From assembly GCF_001952935.1 (NCBI RefSeq), contig NZ_CP018319.1, positions 3,254,501-3,318,500 of the forward strand: 64,000 bases of DNA, in the 5' to 3' direction. The translations under genes were made by a program, and so were the position numbers. This DNA comes from Pseudomonas frederiksbergensis. GTDB lineage: Bacteria > Pseudomonadota > Gammaproteobacteria > Pseudomonadales > Pseudomonadaceae. The notes under the pieces were generated by a model, which worked only from the letters and a program-made list of their open reading frames with translations, was not told the DNA's origin and did not search any database. Position 1 is the stretch's first letter. Each line of letters begins with the position of its first letter. Shown here in pieces: positions 1-8,743 of this stretch.

Positions 1-53
1 ACTTGGCATTTGTGTAACAACCGCTGTTCCCGTGAAGCGACGATGCAGGCAAG

Positions 54-1553
54 ATGAAGGCCTGCAAGTCAGAACACAGGATGCTGATCGTGACCGAAGC
101 TTTTATTGTCGTTCAAACCGCCGAGCAAGCCGTGGACCGGCTTGCGCTCTTGCACCATCGTGCAACCACCGCGCTGAACCAGGCGCTCAAGCGTTACCTC
201 CATGATCGAGTCGAACCGGACGCCGAACAGCGTGCGATGTTTCGTTATCCCGAACTGCGTCTGACCTACCATTGCCAGGGCGAAGTCCCACAGACCACTC
301 GCGCCTACGCCAAGGTTCAACTGCCGGGGACCTACAGCGTCACCGTCACTCATCCCGCCGCGTTCCGTAAATACCTGCTGGAACAGCTGGTGCCGCTGAT
401 GCACGACTTCACCGTGACGGTGGAAGTCGGCATCAGCCAGCAAAACATTCCTTATCCGTACGTGGTCGAGCAGGGCGATGAACTGGCCGGTTCCGGCGTT
501 ACCGCCGCCGTGCTGGCGCGGGTGTTCCCGAGTACCGACCTGTCTGCCGCGACCGATGGCATCGCCGACGGTCTGTACGATTGGGAAAACACCGACCCGC
601 TGCCGTTGGCCTTGTTCGACGCTGCGCGGGTGGATTTCTCCCTGCGTCGGCTGGTGCATTACACCGGCAGCGACTGGCGCCATGTGCAGCCGTGGATTCT
701 GCTGACCAACTACCACCGCTACGTTGACCAGTTCATCGTTCATGGCCTGGAGCAACTGCGCAACGATCCGCGTTTCGTGCGCATGGTCTTGCCGGGCAAT
801 GTGATCATCGAAAAGAGCATGGACCACGGCGAAGCCTCGGCGATTGCCGCCGGTGTGGTCTGGCACCGCTATCAGATGCCGGCCTATCACCTGATCGCCA
901 GCGACGGCCACGGTGTGACCCTGGTGAACATCGGCGTCGGCCCGTCCAACGCCAAGAACATCACCGACCACCTGGCGGTGCTGCGTCCGCATTGCTGGCT
1001 GATGATCGGCCACTGTGGCGGCTTGCGTCAGTCGCAGACGATTGGCGATTACGTGCTGGCCCACGCTTACATGCGTCGCGACGGGATTCTCGACCGGGTC
1101 GTGCCGCCGAATATTCCGATTCCGGCCCTGGCCGAAGTGCAAATGGCGTTGCAGCAAGCGGCGGCCAATATCACCGGCGAGAAGGGCGACGAACTGAAAA
1201 AACGCCTGCGCACCGGCACCGTACTGACCTACGACGACCGTAACTGGGAATTGCGCTGGGCTCAGGAACGTCCGTTGATCAACCTGTCCCGCGCCGTGGC
1301 GGTGGACATGGAAAGCGGCACCATCGCTGCGCAAGGTTATCGCCTGCGGGTGCCGTACGGCACGTTGCTCTGTGTGTCGGACAAACCGTTGCACAGTGAA
1401 ATCAAACTGCCGGGTTCGGCCAACGCCTTCTATGAGCGTGCGGTCAGCCAGCATTTGAAGATCGGCATCGAGGCGGTGGATTTGTTGCGCACCGAACTCA
1501 ACTCGCTGCACTCGCGCAAACTGCGCAGCTTCGACGAGCCGCCGTTCCGCTGA
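54..1553 (+). CDS. amn: AMP nucleosidase
   Basis: Likely cytoplasmic AMP nucleosidase, which hydrolyses AMP to adenine and ribose 5-phosphate in purine salvage. The 499-residue protein has the family layout: an N-terminal alpha/beta domain (about 1-190) and a C-terminal nucleoside-phosphorylase-like domain with a glycine-rich stretch ([18 protein letters not shown]) and a late [14 protein letters not shown] segment typical of ribose/phosphate-binding phosphorylase folds. The ATG at 54 follows an AGG-containing ribosome site. An in-frame ATG at 81 is an alternative start but has a poorer site. It is separated from rluE by a hairpin. Family assignment is by recognition and length (about 480-500 expected). 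Confidence 0.93.
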   Translation: MKACKSEHRMLIVTEAFIVVQTAEQAVDRLALLHHRATTALNQALKRYLHDRVEPDAEQRAMFRYPELRLTYHCQGEVPQTTRAYAKVQLPGTYSVTVTHPAAFRKYLLEQLVPLMHDFTVTVEVGISQQNIPYPYVVEQGDELAGSGVTAAVLARVFPSTDLSAATDGIADGLYDWENTDPLPLALFDAARVDFSLRRLVHYTGSDWRHVQPWILLTNYHRYVDQFIVHGLEQLRNDPRFVRMVLPGNVIIEKSMDHGEASAIAAGVVWHRYQMPAYHLIASDGHGVTLVNIGVGPSNAKNITDHLAVLRPHCWLMIGHCGGLRQSQTIGDYVLAHAYMRRDGILDRVVPPNIPIPALAEVQMALQQAAANITGEKGDELKKRLRTGTVLTYDDRNWELRWAQERPLINLSRAVAVDMESGTIAAQGYRLRVPYGTLLCVSDKPLHSEIKLPGSANAFYERAVSQHLKIGIEAVDLLRTELNSLHSRKLRSFDEPPFR

Positions 1554-1573
1554 TTGTTCTCATGGTCATTTAG

Positions 1574-1606
1574 CGGTCAGGGCACTAGCATTAGCAGCCC
1601 TGACCG
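1574..1606 (+). terminator. Hairpin after amn, possible terminator
   Basis: A perfect 9-bp stem (CGGTCAGGG / CCCTGACCG) with a 15-nt loop lies 20 bp after the amn stop codon and just before rluE. No T-run follows, so intrinsic termination is doubtful. It could instead be a 3'-end stabilising structure. Confidence 0.35.
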
Positions 1607-1623
1607 TTAGATGTTCCTTCCCC

Positions 1624-2265
1624 ATGTCCCGTCCTCAACGTCCCGTTTCCCGCCGCCCTGGCGTGAAGCCTGCGCCATCGTCCTCAGCCCCGCGCCGTGT
1701 CGCCAAAGCGCCACCAGCCGAGCCGAAGCTGATTTTGTTCAACAAGCCTTTCGATGTGCTGACGCAATTCAGCGACGGCGAAGGGCGGGCGACGCTCAAG
1801 GACTACATCGAGATTCCCGGGATTTACCCGGCAGGACGGCTGGACCGCGACAGTGAAGGTTTGCTGCTGCTGACCAACGATGGCCAGCTTCAGGCGCGGA
1901 TTGCCGACCCGAAACACAAACTGGCCAAGACCTATTGGGTGCAAGTGGAAGGTGAGCCGAGTGCCGAGCAATTGCAGCGTTTGCGCGATGGCGTGGAGCT
2001 CAACGATGGCATGACGCTACCGGCTGAAGCGCGGCAGCTTGAAGAACCTGAACTGTGGCCACGCAACCCGCCTGTGCGCTTTCGCAAAAGCGTGCCGACC
2101 AGTTGGCTGGAGCTGGTGATTCGTGAAGGGCGCAACCGTCAGGTACGGCGCATGACCGCGGCGGTCGGCTTGCCGACGTTGCGTCTGGTGCGGGTCAGAA
2201 TCGGCGACTGGTCGATCGAAGGGCTCGATCAGGGCCAGTGGAAGGAAGTGCCAGCGCGCTTATAA
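1624..2265 (+). CDS. rluE: 23S rRNA pseudouridine synthase RluE
   Basis: RsuA/RluB/E/F-type pseudouridine synthase; RluE isomerises U2457 of 23S rRNA. The motif [17 protein letters not shown] places the catalytic aspartate at about residue 74, and the family C-terminal signature [15 protein letters not shown] is present. The N-terminus is a basic, proline-rich tail (residues 1-33) rather than an S4 domain, which fits RluE and not RsuA or RluB. Length 213 aa. Its stop overlaps the convergent DUF2788 gene by 6 bp, so the two genes share their 3' ends. Confidence 0.9.
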   Translation: MSRPQRPVSRRPGVKPAPSSSAPRRVAKAPPAEPKLILFNKPFDVLTQFSDGEGRATLKDYIEIPGIYPAGRLDRDSEGLLLLTNDGQLQARIADPKHKLAKTYWVQVEGEPSAEQLQRLRDGVELNDGMTLPAEARQLEEPELWPRNPPVRFRKSVPTSWLELVIREGRNRQVRRMTAAVGLPTLRLVRVRIGDWSIEGLDQGQWKEVPARL

Positions 2266-2469
2266 CGTGCCGGATTCGATCAGGCCGATGACCACGCTTT
2301 TGATCACGAACGCGGCCACGCCCAGGCCAAGTACGAAGAACAGAATGAACGAGCCGAAGCGTCCGGCCTTGGACTTCTTCGCCAGATCCCAGACGATGAA
2401 ACCCATGAAAATGATCAGGATGCTGACCAGTCCGGTCATCATCCACTCTTCGAATACTGCAGGATCCAT
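2260..2469 (-). CDS. DUF2788 small membrane protein
   Basis: A 69-residue protein matching DUF2788, a short family found in gammaproteobacteria with no assigned function. Two hydrophobic segments are visible (about residues 11-28 and 41-63), separated by a basic loop [11 protein letters not shown], so it is probably an inner-membrane hairpin. Upstream on its strand the sequence has a GGAGATG ribosome site. It is convergent with, and overlaps, the last 6 bp of rluE. Confidence 0.75.
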   Translation of the reverse strand: MDPAVFEEWMMTGLVSILIIFMGFIVWDLAKKSKAGRFGSFILFFVLGLGVAAFVIKSVVIGLIESGTL

Positions 2470-2581
2470 CGAACATCTCCAGCGCGGGCGGGGCTAAAAG
2501 GCGCTGGAGTATACGCCACGACGAATTGGCGGAGTATTGACCTGCGTCGGTGTGTCGCAGTCATTCGTCGCCTTGGGCAGT

Positions 2582-2692
2582 GATCGTTCCCACGCTCTGC
2601 GTGGGAATGCCGCCATGGACGCTCCGCGTCCGCTTTAGATCGTGACGCAGAGCGTCACAGGATGCATTCCCACGCGGAGCGTGGGAACGATC
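2582..2692. repeat. Four-hairpin palindromic repeat, GATCGTTCCCACGC class, copy 1
   Basis: The 111-bp element starts GATCGTTCCCACGC and ends with its reverse complement. It contains four small palindromes, each built round a core ACGCTCYGCGT or its complement, with changing flanks: CCCACGC, GGACGC, GTGACGC, CCCACGC. Three more copies occur at 8602, 12795 and 20179. It lies between convergently and divergently read genes, never inside one. Confidence 0.85.
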
Positions 2693-2706
2693 AGTCAAAG
2701 CCATCA

Positions 2707-3186
2707 TCAGCTGCGCAGATGAGTCAGCGGCAACTCGGTGCTATTGAGCACCTGGTTCAACACAAAACTCGACCGTACACTTGTCACCCCTTCAATCCGG
2801 GTGAGGTGCCCCAGCAGCAGTTTCTGATAGTGATCCATGTCCGGCACGACGACCTTGAGCTGATAGTCGGCATCCATCCCGGTCACCAGACTGCATTCCA
2901 GCACTTGCGGTAATGTACGAATCGCCGCTTCGAAGTTCTCGAAACGCTCTGGCGTATGTCGGTCCATGCCGATCAACACGTAAGCCGTCAGGCTCAGGCC
3001 GAGCATCTTGCGGTCCAGCAGGGCCACCTGGCGGGAGATGTAGCCGTCATCTTCCAGCTGCTTGACCCGCCGCGAGCATGGCGAGGGGGACAGGCCGATG
3101 CGTTCAGCCAGCTCCTGGTTGGAGATGCGCGCGTCACGCTGCAATTCCGCCAAAATGCTCAGGTCGTATCGGTCGAGTTTGCTCAT
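2707..3186 (-). CDS. Lrp/AsnC family transcriptional regulator
   Basis: Leucine-responsive-type regulator of 159 aa. The N-terminal winged helix-turn-helix (residues about 4-62) includes LDRYDLSILAELQRDARIS and the recognition helix LSPSPCSRRVKQLEDDGYI; a RAM effector domain follows (about 70-145). Such proteins usually control amino-acid catabolic or transport genes and themselves. The ATG at 3186 is preferred over an in-frame TTG at 3189. TTGCGCAA-type half sites lie upstream at 3241-3277. No obvious structural target gene is adjacent; the divergent side holds only a candidate small RNA. Target unknown. Confidence 0.88.
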   Translation of the reverse strand: MSKLDRYDLSILAELQRDARISNQELAERIGLSPSPCSRRVKQLEDDGYISRQVALLDRKMLGLSLTAYVLIGMDRHTPERFENFEAAIRTLPQVLECSLVTGMDADYQLKVVVPDMDHYQKLLLGHLTRIEGVTSVRSSFVLNQVLNSTELPLTHLRS

Positions 3187-3240
3187 CAATCAGGCCTTTG
3201 TCATAACTATTGCGGCGGATTATCTATCCAGGGTTAAAAA

Positions 3241-3277
3241 TTGCGCAAGTGATGTTTATTTGAGCAATATTCGCAAT
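3241..3277. promoter_or_regulatory. Possible Lrp-type binding region
   Basis: An 8-bp palindrome TTGCGCAA (3241-3248) is followed about 20 bp later by the related TTGAGCAATATTCGCAA (3261-3277), in AT-richer DNA upstream of the Lrp-type gene. Spacing of about two helical turns suits a multimeric Lrp regulator. Inference only. Confidence 0.35.
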
Positions 3278-3298
3278 CCTCTGCCGGCGCCGCGAGCC

Positions 3299-3304
3299 TA
3301 TTCT
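3299..3304 (+). promoter_or_regulatory. Candidate sigma-S/sigma-70 -10 element
   Basis: The stretch CCTATTCTTA differs at one base from the sigma-S extended -10 CTATACTTA, and has no good -35 at the expected distance, as is common for RpoS promoters. It would start transcription near 3311, upstream of the terminator at 3473-3504, with no open reading frame between. Confidence 0.35.
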
Positions 3305-3310
3305 TATCAC

Positions 3311-3504
3311 CAGAATCACTGCTCGGACAAACAGTCCAGTGCGGCTCGCCCAATCAGGCCAGCTGCGGTCGCCACCCCCACCGGGGATGAGCCGACCCCC
3401 GAGCTACACACTGTCCAGAAGACGGCGTGAGGTGAGCCGACGTCAAAAGCGTCGAGCACGGACGAAGTTCTCAAAGGGAGGCCGACGGGTCTCCCTTTTC
3501 TTTT
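3311..3504 (+). ncRNA. Candidate small RNA, unassigned
   Basis: A gene-less stretch on the plus strand ends in a strong intrinsic terminator and has a candidate promoter about 195 nt earlier. It can form several hairpins: CGGGG ATGAGCCGAC CCCCG (about 3381-3401), a GACG..CGTC stem near 3437, and the terminator. The motif GRTGAGCCGAC appears twice. The next gene (3623) has its own ribosome site 118 bp beyond the terminator, so this is not simply its leader. GGA motifs are few, so it is not an obvious RsmX/Y/Z. A sigma-S-dependent RNA such as RgsA is a possibility I cannot confirm. Confidence 0.45.
3473..3504 (+). terminator. Rho-independent terminator of the candidate small RNA
   Basis: Stem AAAGGGAG / CTCCCTTT with loop GCCGACGGGT, followed by TCTTTT. 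The T-rich tail is on the plus strand only. No plus-strand protein gene precedes it after rluE, more than 1.2 kb upstream. Confidence 0.75.
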
Positions 3505-3622
3505 GCCCGGAATTTGCCGATCTGCCCTCAATAAATAAGTTGCGCGACTGATAACCTGTTGCAGAACCGGCCTGTGCTTTCCCAGTCTTACGTTCAGGCC
3601 CTAACCCGCAGTGAGGAAAAGC

Positions 3623-4627
3623 ATGAAGTCGCGCATCTGGCGTTTGGCCGGTGTTGGTTTGCTGTGTGTAAGTGTCACTGCGCAATCGCTGGCCGATGAG
3701 CCGCAAGACCGTGGCCCCGACGGCGGGCAACGCGGCTCGGATGGCCATCAGGGCAACAATCAGGGCCACGGCGGTAATAACCCGCCGCGTGCGCAGAATA
3801 ACGACATCATTCGTGGCGACAACAGCCGTCAGTTCGAGCACAACGGCCAGAATCAGAACGACGGTCAACGGCAGAACCGGGCGCCGCATGACTACAACAG
3901 TCCGGATCGGCCGCCGCAGCAACCGGCCAATGACCTGCCGATCCAGGGCCGGCCCGATACCGTGCGCCAGACCCAGCAGCCGCAGCGTGGTTACTACCAG
4001 GACGTGCCGCGGCGCAACGATAACAACCCGCATTGGCAAAACAACGGTCCGCGTCCCGATGACTATCGCTGGGCCGGTCGCCCGGATGGGCATGGCAATG
4101 GCTGGGGACCTGGCCCGCAGTACCGTCCCGGTCATGTGATCGATCGCTTCCCCGATCGTGATTACCGTGTGCCGTACCGTGGCCAGGATTACTTCTACTC
4201 CGGCGGCTACTGGTATCGCCCACAAGGCCCACGCTATGTGGTGGTGCAACCGCCACGCGGGATTCGCGTCAGCTACTTGCCCGATTACGCGCGCGAAGTG
4301 TGGATCGGCGGGGCGCTGTTGTTCCTCGCGGCCGGCTCTTATTACGCCTATCAGCAAAGCACTCAGGATTACGTCGTGGTCGAGCCGCCCGTACAACCGC
4401 AGCCGCAACCGGTCAGCAATGGTTATGACGTGGTGGCGTATCCGGCCAACGGTCAGTCGCCAGAGCAGGTCAACCAGGACGGTTACGAGTGCTATCAATA
4501 CGCGGTGCAGCAGAGTGGTTTCGATCCGCGAACGGCCACCTACCAGCCAGCCCCGTCGGTGGTGCAAGCCTACCGTCAGGCCCAAGGCAACTGCCTGAGC
4601 AGTCGCGGTTATCAGGTTTCTTTCTGA
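3623..4627 (+). CDS. Exported low-complexity protein, DUF6515-like
   Basis: A 334-residue predicted envelope protein of unknown function. It has a signal peptide (MKSRIWRLAGVGLLCVSVTAQSLA), a long hydrophilic segment rich in Gly, Asn, Gln, Pro and Arg (about 25-180), a Tyr-rich region YFYSGGYWYRPQ resembling DUF6515 proteins, one hydrophobic segment (IGGALLFLAAGSYYA, about 230-245) and a C-terminal domain with two cysteines that may pair (CYQYA and NCLSS). The start is ATG 3623, with GAGGAAAA before it, rather than GTG 3611. Its last 16 bp overlap the convergent cation efflux gene. The domain name is from recall. Confidence 0.7.
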   Translation: MKSRIWRLAGVGLLCVSVTAQSLADEPQDRGPDGGQRGSDGHQGNNQGHGGNNPPRAQNNDIIRGDNSRQFEHNGQNQNDGQRQNRAPHDYNSPDRPPQQPANDLPIQGRPDTVRQTQQPQRGYYQDVPRRNDNNPHWQNNGPRPDDYRWAGRPDGHGNGWGPGPQYRPGHVIDRFPDRDYRVPYRGQDYFYSGGYWYRPQGPRYVVVQPPRGIRVSYLPDYAREVWIGGALLFLAAGSYYAYQQSTQDYVVVEPPVQPQPQPVSNGYDVVAYPANGQSPEQVNQDGYECYQYAVQQSGFDPRTATYQPAPSVVQAYRQAQGNCLSSRGYQVSF

Positions 4628-5517
4628 GTCGTGCCTGCCAGCACCACTTCCTGCGGGTCGGCGTGCACCAGCACTTCGGCTCGCGGATAAGCCGCGTGAA
4701 TTGCATCGGCGGCTTGATCGCTGATGCCGTGAGCGACTGACAGGGTCAAATCCCCCGGCAACTCCAGGTGCAACTGCACGAACCACTGATTGCCGGAAAC
4801 CCGCGTACGCAGGTCGTGCGCGCCCAATACCCCCGGTACGCCGCAGGCCAGTTCGAGCATGTGCTGGCTGACGTCCGACGGCAGCTCTTCATCCATCAGC
4901 ACCATAAAACTTTCCCGGGCGATATGAATCGCGCTCCAGAGAATGTAGGCGGCGATCCCCAAACCGAACCAAGGATCGACCTGATGCCAGCCATACCCGG
5001 CGAGCACCAGCGCCACCAGAATGCTGCCGTTGAGCAGCAAGTCCGAGCGGTAATGCAGGGAGTCGGCGCGCACGGCGTTGGAGCCGGTCGCCTTGACGAC
5101 CCGATGTTGCAACACCAACAGGGCCATGGTCAGCGCCAGGGAAAACACAATCACCCCGATACTGATCCACGGCGCCCCCACCGGTTCCGGGTGTTTCAGT
5201 CGATCGATCGCCTGCAAGGCGATCAGCACCGCACTGCCGCCAATGAACAACGCCTGCGCCATGCCCGCCAGCGACTCGGCCTTACCGTGTCCATACCGGT
5301 GATCATCGTCAGCCGGGCGCAAGGCGTAATGCACCGCGAGCAAGTTGAGCAGCGAGGTCACGCCGTCGAGGGTCGAGTCGGTCAACCCGGCGAGCATGCT
5401 CACCGAACCGCTCAACCACCAGGCGATGGCTTTGGCGACGATCAACGTGCACGCCACCGCCACCGAGGCACGGGTCGCCAGCCGCAGCAGGCGGGCGTGT
5501 TCGGAGCTGGAGATCAT
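4612..5517 (-). CDS. Cation diffusion facilitator (FieF-type divalent metal efflux)
   Basis: Inner-membrane metal/proton antiporter of the CDF family (301 aa). Six hydrophobic helices span about residues 13-200. The metal-site motifs DSTLDG in helix 2 and HYRSD in helix 5 match the DxxxD/HxxxD tetrahedral site of FieF (YiiP), and a cytoplasmic C-terminal domain with VHADP follows. Such pumps export Zn, Fe, Cd or Mn. The metal cannot be told from sequence alone, although the D-D-H-D set is the Zn/Fe/Cd type. It overlaps the convergent upstream gene by 16 bp. Confidence 0.88.
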   Translation of the reverse strand: MISSSEHARLLRLATRASVAVACTLIVAKAIAWWLSGSVSMLAGLTDSTLDGVTSLLNLLAVHYALRPADDDHRYGHGKAESLAGMAQALFIGGSAVLIALQAIDRLKHPEPVGAPWISIGVIVFSLALTMALLVLQHRVVKATGSNAVRADSLHYRSDLLLNGSILVALVLAGYGWHQVDPWFGLGIAAYILWSAIHIARESFMVLMDEELPSDVSQHMLELACGVPGVLGAHDLRTRVSGNQWFVQLHLELPGDLTLSVAHGISDQAADAIHAAYPRAEVLVHADPQEVVLAGTTQKET

Positions 5518-5546
5518 AAGTGCGGCTATTCCTTTAAGTGCACGGG

Positions 5547-5966
5547 TTACGCGGCAGGTTGCAGGCCGAACATGGCCAGTTGCTGAGCGCTGCCCTTGTG
5601 CTGGATCAGGCGTGGGTCATCCAGCGGGAAGCTGCGGCCCAGTTCGGTTTCAAGAATAGTCTGCAACTTGTGATTATCGACCTTGCCGTCGACGCCGATG
5701 GCTTCCTTGAGTTTTTCCGGGGCCACATGTGCGGTCTCGCCGGGCGCGTAGTAAATCGCGCCAGTGGCGAAGTCCACGGCGAACGCGATCAGGCCGGGGA
5801 TGATGTAGAACAGCAGGCCCACGGCATCCAGCGCGGCGATGGCCGGGTCGATCTTGCCGTCAATCTGGCCACGACGGTCAGGGTAGAAAATCGATCCGCA
5901 AGCGGTCACCTGGGTCAGCAACGTCGCGACCAATACACCGCCAATCAAGCGAAAGGGAACACGCAT
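5547..5966 (-). CDS. YceK/YidQ-like lipoprotein
   Basis: Probable outer-membrane lipoprotein of 139 aa. The signal sequence MRVPFRLIGGVLVATLLTQVTAC ends in a lipobox-like VTAC with cysteine at 23. The body has a hydrophobic stretch (VGLLFYIIPGLIAFAVDFATGAIYY) typical of the YceK/YidQ group, then a charged C-terminal tail. The ATG at 5966 is chosen because AGGAGA lies 7 bases upstream; longer in-frame reading from 6230 would run into the hrpB gene on the other strand. Function unknown. It sits divergent from hrpB. Confidence 0.7.
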   Translation of the reverse strand: MRVPFRLIGGVLVATLLTQVTACGSIFYPDRRGQIDGKIDPAIAALDAVGLLFYIIPGLIAFAVDFATGAIYYAPGETAHVAPEKLKEAIGVDGKVDNHKLQTILETELGRSFPLDDPRLIQHKGSAQQLAMFGLQPAA

Positions 5967-6075
5967 ATGAAATCTCCTGGGTAATTTCAAAACGAAAGGA
6001 CGCCTGTATGAATTAGGACCGTGATTAACGCCGAGCAGTTCGCCGTTATACTCGCCGCTCTGTTTTGGAGCCAGC

Positions 6076-8595
6076 ATGATTTCTTTGCCGATTGATGAAG
6101 TTTTACCCGCCCTGCGTGAAGCCTTGGCTACACGCCACGAAGCCGTGCTCGAAGCACCGCCCGGCGCCGGTAAAACCACCCGCGTGCCACTGGCCTTGCT
6201 CAACGAGCCCTGGTTGGCCGGGCAGACCATTCTGATGCTCGAACCGCGGCGTTTGGCTGCGCGGGCAGCAGCGGAACGCTTGGCCAGTGAACTGGGCGAA
6301 AAGGTTGGCGAAACCGTCGGCTATCGCATTCGTCTCGACAGCAAAGTCGGCCCCAACACCCGTATCGAAGTAGTCACCGAAGGCATTCTGACCCGCCGTT
6401 TGCAGGACGACCCGGCGCTCGAAGGTGTTGGCCTGGTGATCTTCGACGAATTCCACGAGCGTAGCCTCGACGCCGATCTGGCGCTGGCCCTGAGCCTGAA
6501 TGGCCGCGAGCTGTTTCGCGACGATCAGCCGCTGAAAATCCTGTTGATGTCGGCAACCCTGGAAGGCGAGCGCCTGGCCGGGTTGCTCGATGACGCGCCG
6601 ATCCTGCGCAGTGAAGGGCGCATGTACCCGGTGGCGATGCGCTGGGGGCGGCCGTTCCAGCCCGGTGAGTTCATCGAGCCGCGACTGGTGCAGACCATTC
6701 TCGAAGCCTTGAATGATGAGACCGGCAGCGTGCTGGTATTCCTGCCGGGGCAGGCGGAAATCCGTCGGGTGCATCAGCAACTCGCCGATGCGCTGGGCGA
6801 GAGCACGCAAGTTCTGCTCTGCCCGTTGCACGGTGAACTGGATCTGGCCGCGCAACGCGCCGCGATCGATCCGGCCCCCGCCGGCAAACGCAAAGTGGTG
6901 CTGGCGACCAACATCGCCGAGACCAGCCTGACCATCAACGGCGTGCGCGTGGTAATCGATGCCGGGCTGGCGCGGGTGCCGCGTTTCGATCCGGGCAGCG
7001 GCATGGCCCGCCTCGACACTCAGCGTATTTCCAAAGCCAGCGCCACTCAGCGCGCGGGTCGGGCCGGGCGGTTGGAACCGGGCGTGTGTTATCGCTTGTG
7101 GTCGCAGGATCAGCACGAGCAACTGGCGGCCTACGCCAGCGCGGAAATCCTCTCGGCGGACCTTGCCGGATTAGCGTTGCAACTCGGCCGCTGGGGCGTG
7201 ACACCGGGGCAATTGGTGTGGCTCGACGTACCGCCAGCGGCCGCTTACGCGCAGGCTCAGGACTTGCTTGAGCGCCTGGGCGCATTGGACGGCGAAGCGC
7301 TGACCCGTCACGGTCAGGCCATGGCCGAACTGCCGGCGCATCCGCGCATCGCGCATTTGCTGTTGCGCGGTCAGGCGCTCGGCCTGGCCGACATGGCCTG
7401 CGATGTCGCGGCCTTGCTCGGCGAGCGGGATATCTTGCGTGGCGCCGGGGCGGATCTGCACAGCCGATTGGTGCTGTTGTCTGGCGAAGAACGGGCCGCA
7501 CGCGGCGCGCAGGGTGGCGTGCAGCGTGCCCGGCAACTGGCGCGGCAGTATCGCGGTTACTTGCGGGGTAAAGCGTCGGAACCGGTCAGCGATCCGGATC
7601 ATCCGCGTTGGCTGGGCGCGCTGTTGGCGTTGGCCTATCCCGACCGCGTTGCCCAGCAGCGTCGTGCCGGTGGCGCGGAGTATCGTTTGGCCAATGGCCG
7701 TGCGGCGTTGTTCGCCGAAGCGGACAGTTTGATGAAGCAACCGTGGCTGGTGATCGCCGATCTCGGCAGTCGTCAAGGCCAGCGTGAAGAACGGATTTAT
7801 CTGGCGGCGGATTTCGATCCGGCGCTGTTCGATTCGGTGCTGGCCGAGCAAGTGCGCGTGGTCGATCAACTGGATTGGGATGAGCGCGAAGGCGTGTTGC
7901 GCGCCGAGCGTCAGCGCAAGGTCGGTGAATTGATCCTCAGCCGCGAACCGTTGACCGGGCTCGATGAAACTGCCCGCAGTCAGGCGTTGGTCAATCTGGT
8001 GCGACGCAAAGGCCTGGAGCTGTTGCCGTGGACCCCAGAGCTGCGTCAGTGGCAAGCGCGCGTGGCGTTGCTGCGACAGCTGGACCTCGGCAGTAAGGAG
8101 CAGAGTGAATGGCCGGATGTCAGCGACGCTGCATTGCTCAAAAGCCTCGAACAGTGGCTGATGCCGTATCTGGGTAAAGTCTCGCGGCTCAGTCATTTCG
8201 CCAATCTGGACCTGTCGAGCATTGTTCATAACTTGCTGCCGTGGCCGCTGCCGCAACGGCTCGATGAGCTGGCGCCGCACCATTTGAGCGTGCCTTCGGG
8301 TTCATCGATTCGTCTGGATTACAGCGAACAGCCGCCGATTCTGGCGGTGCGGTTGCAGGAGCTGTTCGGCCTGGCCGAGACCCCGCGGATTGCCGGTGGC
8401 CGGCAGGTGGTCAAACTGCATCTACTGTCCCCGGCAAGGCGACCGGTGCAGGTGACCCAGGATCTGGCGAACTTTTGGCGTAGCACGTATGCCGAAGTGA
8501 AGAAGGATTTGAAAGGTCGGTATCCGAAGCACTATTGGCCGGATGATCCACTGGTGGCCGAAGCGACCGCGCGGATCAAACCCCGTAAAAGCTGA
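6076..8595 (+). CDS. hrpB: ATP-dependent helicase HrpB
   Basis: DEAH/RHA-type RNA helicase, 839 aa, the usual HrpB length. Visible motifs in order: Walker A APPGAGKTT (about 27-35), the Walker B variant DEFH in VIFDEFHERSLD, motif III MSATL, the second RecA domain with ATNIAETSLT and the QRAGRAGR arginine-finger motif, then helicase-associated (HA2) and HrpB-specific C-terminal domains. The cellular substrate of HrpB is not well defined. TTGGAG precedes the ATG. It is divergent from the lipoprotein gene. Confidence 0.95.
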   Translation: MISLPIDEVLPALREALATRHEAVLEAPPGAGKTTRVPLALLNEPWLAGQTILMLEPRRLAARAAAERLASELGEKVGETVGYRIRLDSKVGPNTRIEVVTEGILTRRLQDDPALEGVGLVIFDEFHERSLDADLALALSLNGRELFRDDQPLKILLMSATLEGERLAGLLDDAPILRSEGRMYPVAMRWGRPFQPGEFIEPRLVQTILEALNDETGSVLVFLPGQAEIRRVHQQLADALGESTQVLLCPLHGELDLAAQRAAIDPAPAGKRKVVLATNIAETSLTINGVRVVIDAGLARVPRFDPGSGMARLDTQRISKASATQRAGRAGRLEPGVCYRLWSQDQHEQLAAYASAEILSADLAGLALQLGRWGVTPGQLVWLDVPPAAAYAQAQDLLERLGALDGEALTRHGQAMAELPAHPRIAHLLLRGQALGLADMACDVAALLGERDILRGAGADLHSRLVLLSGEERAARGAQGGVQRARQLARQYRGYLRGKASEPVSDPDHPRWLGALLALAYPDRVAQQRRAGGAEYRLANGRAALFAEADSLMKQPWLVIADLGSRQGQREERIYLAADFDPALFDSVLAEQVRVVDQLDWDEREGVLRAERQRKVGELILSREPLTGLDETARSQALVNLVRRKGLELLPWTPELRQWQARVALLRQLDLGSKEQSEWPDVSDAALLKSLEQWLMPYLGKVSRLSHFANLDLSSIVHNLLPWPLPQRLDELAPHHLSVPSGSSIRLDYSEQPPILAVRLQELFGLAETPRIAGGRQVVKLHLLSPARRPVQVTQDLANFWRSTYAEVKKDLKGRYPKHYWPDDPLVAEATARIKPRKS

Positions 8596-8601
8596 ATCGC
8601 T

Positions 8602-8736
8602 GATCGTTCCCACGCTCCGCGTGGGAATGCATCCCGTGACGCTCCGCGTCACTTCGGTGCCAGGCCCGACGCCAGCGGTGCTGCTGGAACGCGGAGCGTC
8701 CCTTGAGGCATTCCCACGCAGAGCGTGGGAACGATC
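8602..8736. repeat. Four-hairpin palindromic repeat, copy 2
   Basis: Same architecture as the element at 2582: outer GATCGTTCCCACGC ends and four cores ACGCTCCGCGT / ACGCRGAGCGT. The central spacer is longer here (about 35 bp, GC-rich), and the third hairpin has a partly mismatched stem. It fills the gap between hrpB and the convergent LysR gene, so it may serve both 3' ends. Confidence 0.85.
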
Positions 8737-8743
8737 ATAAGCG

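Noticed and set aside
69..1511. Long open frame opposite amn (480 codons, minus strand)
   Set aside because: It is a GC-rich antisense shadow: His/Gln/Arg-rich composition, no domain and no ribosome site, fully covered by a well-recognised gene.
3341..3504. RsmX/Y/Z-type RNA
   Set aside because: These carry many GGA motifs in hairpin loops; only a few scattered GGA triplets are present here.
3443..4786. 447-codon minus-strand frame over the exported-protein gene
   Set aside because: Arg/Val/Ala-rich shadow of the real plus-strand gene, crossing the sRNA terminator and the end of the cation efflux gene.
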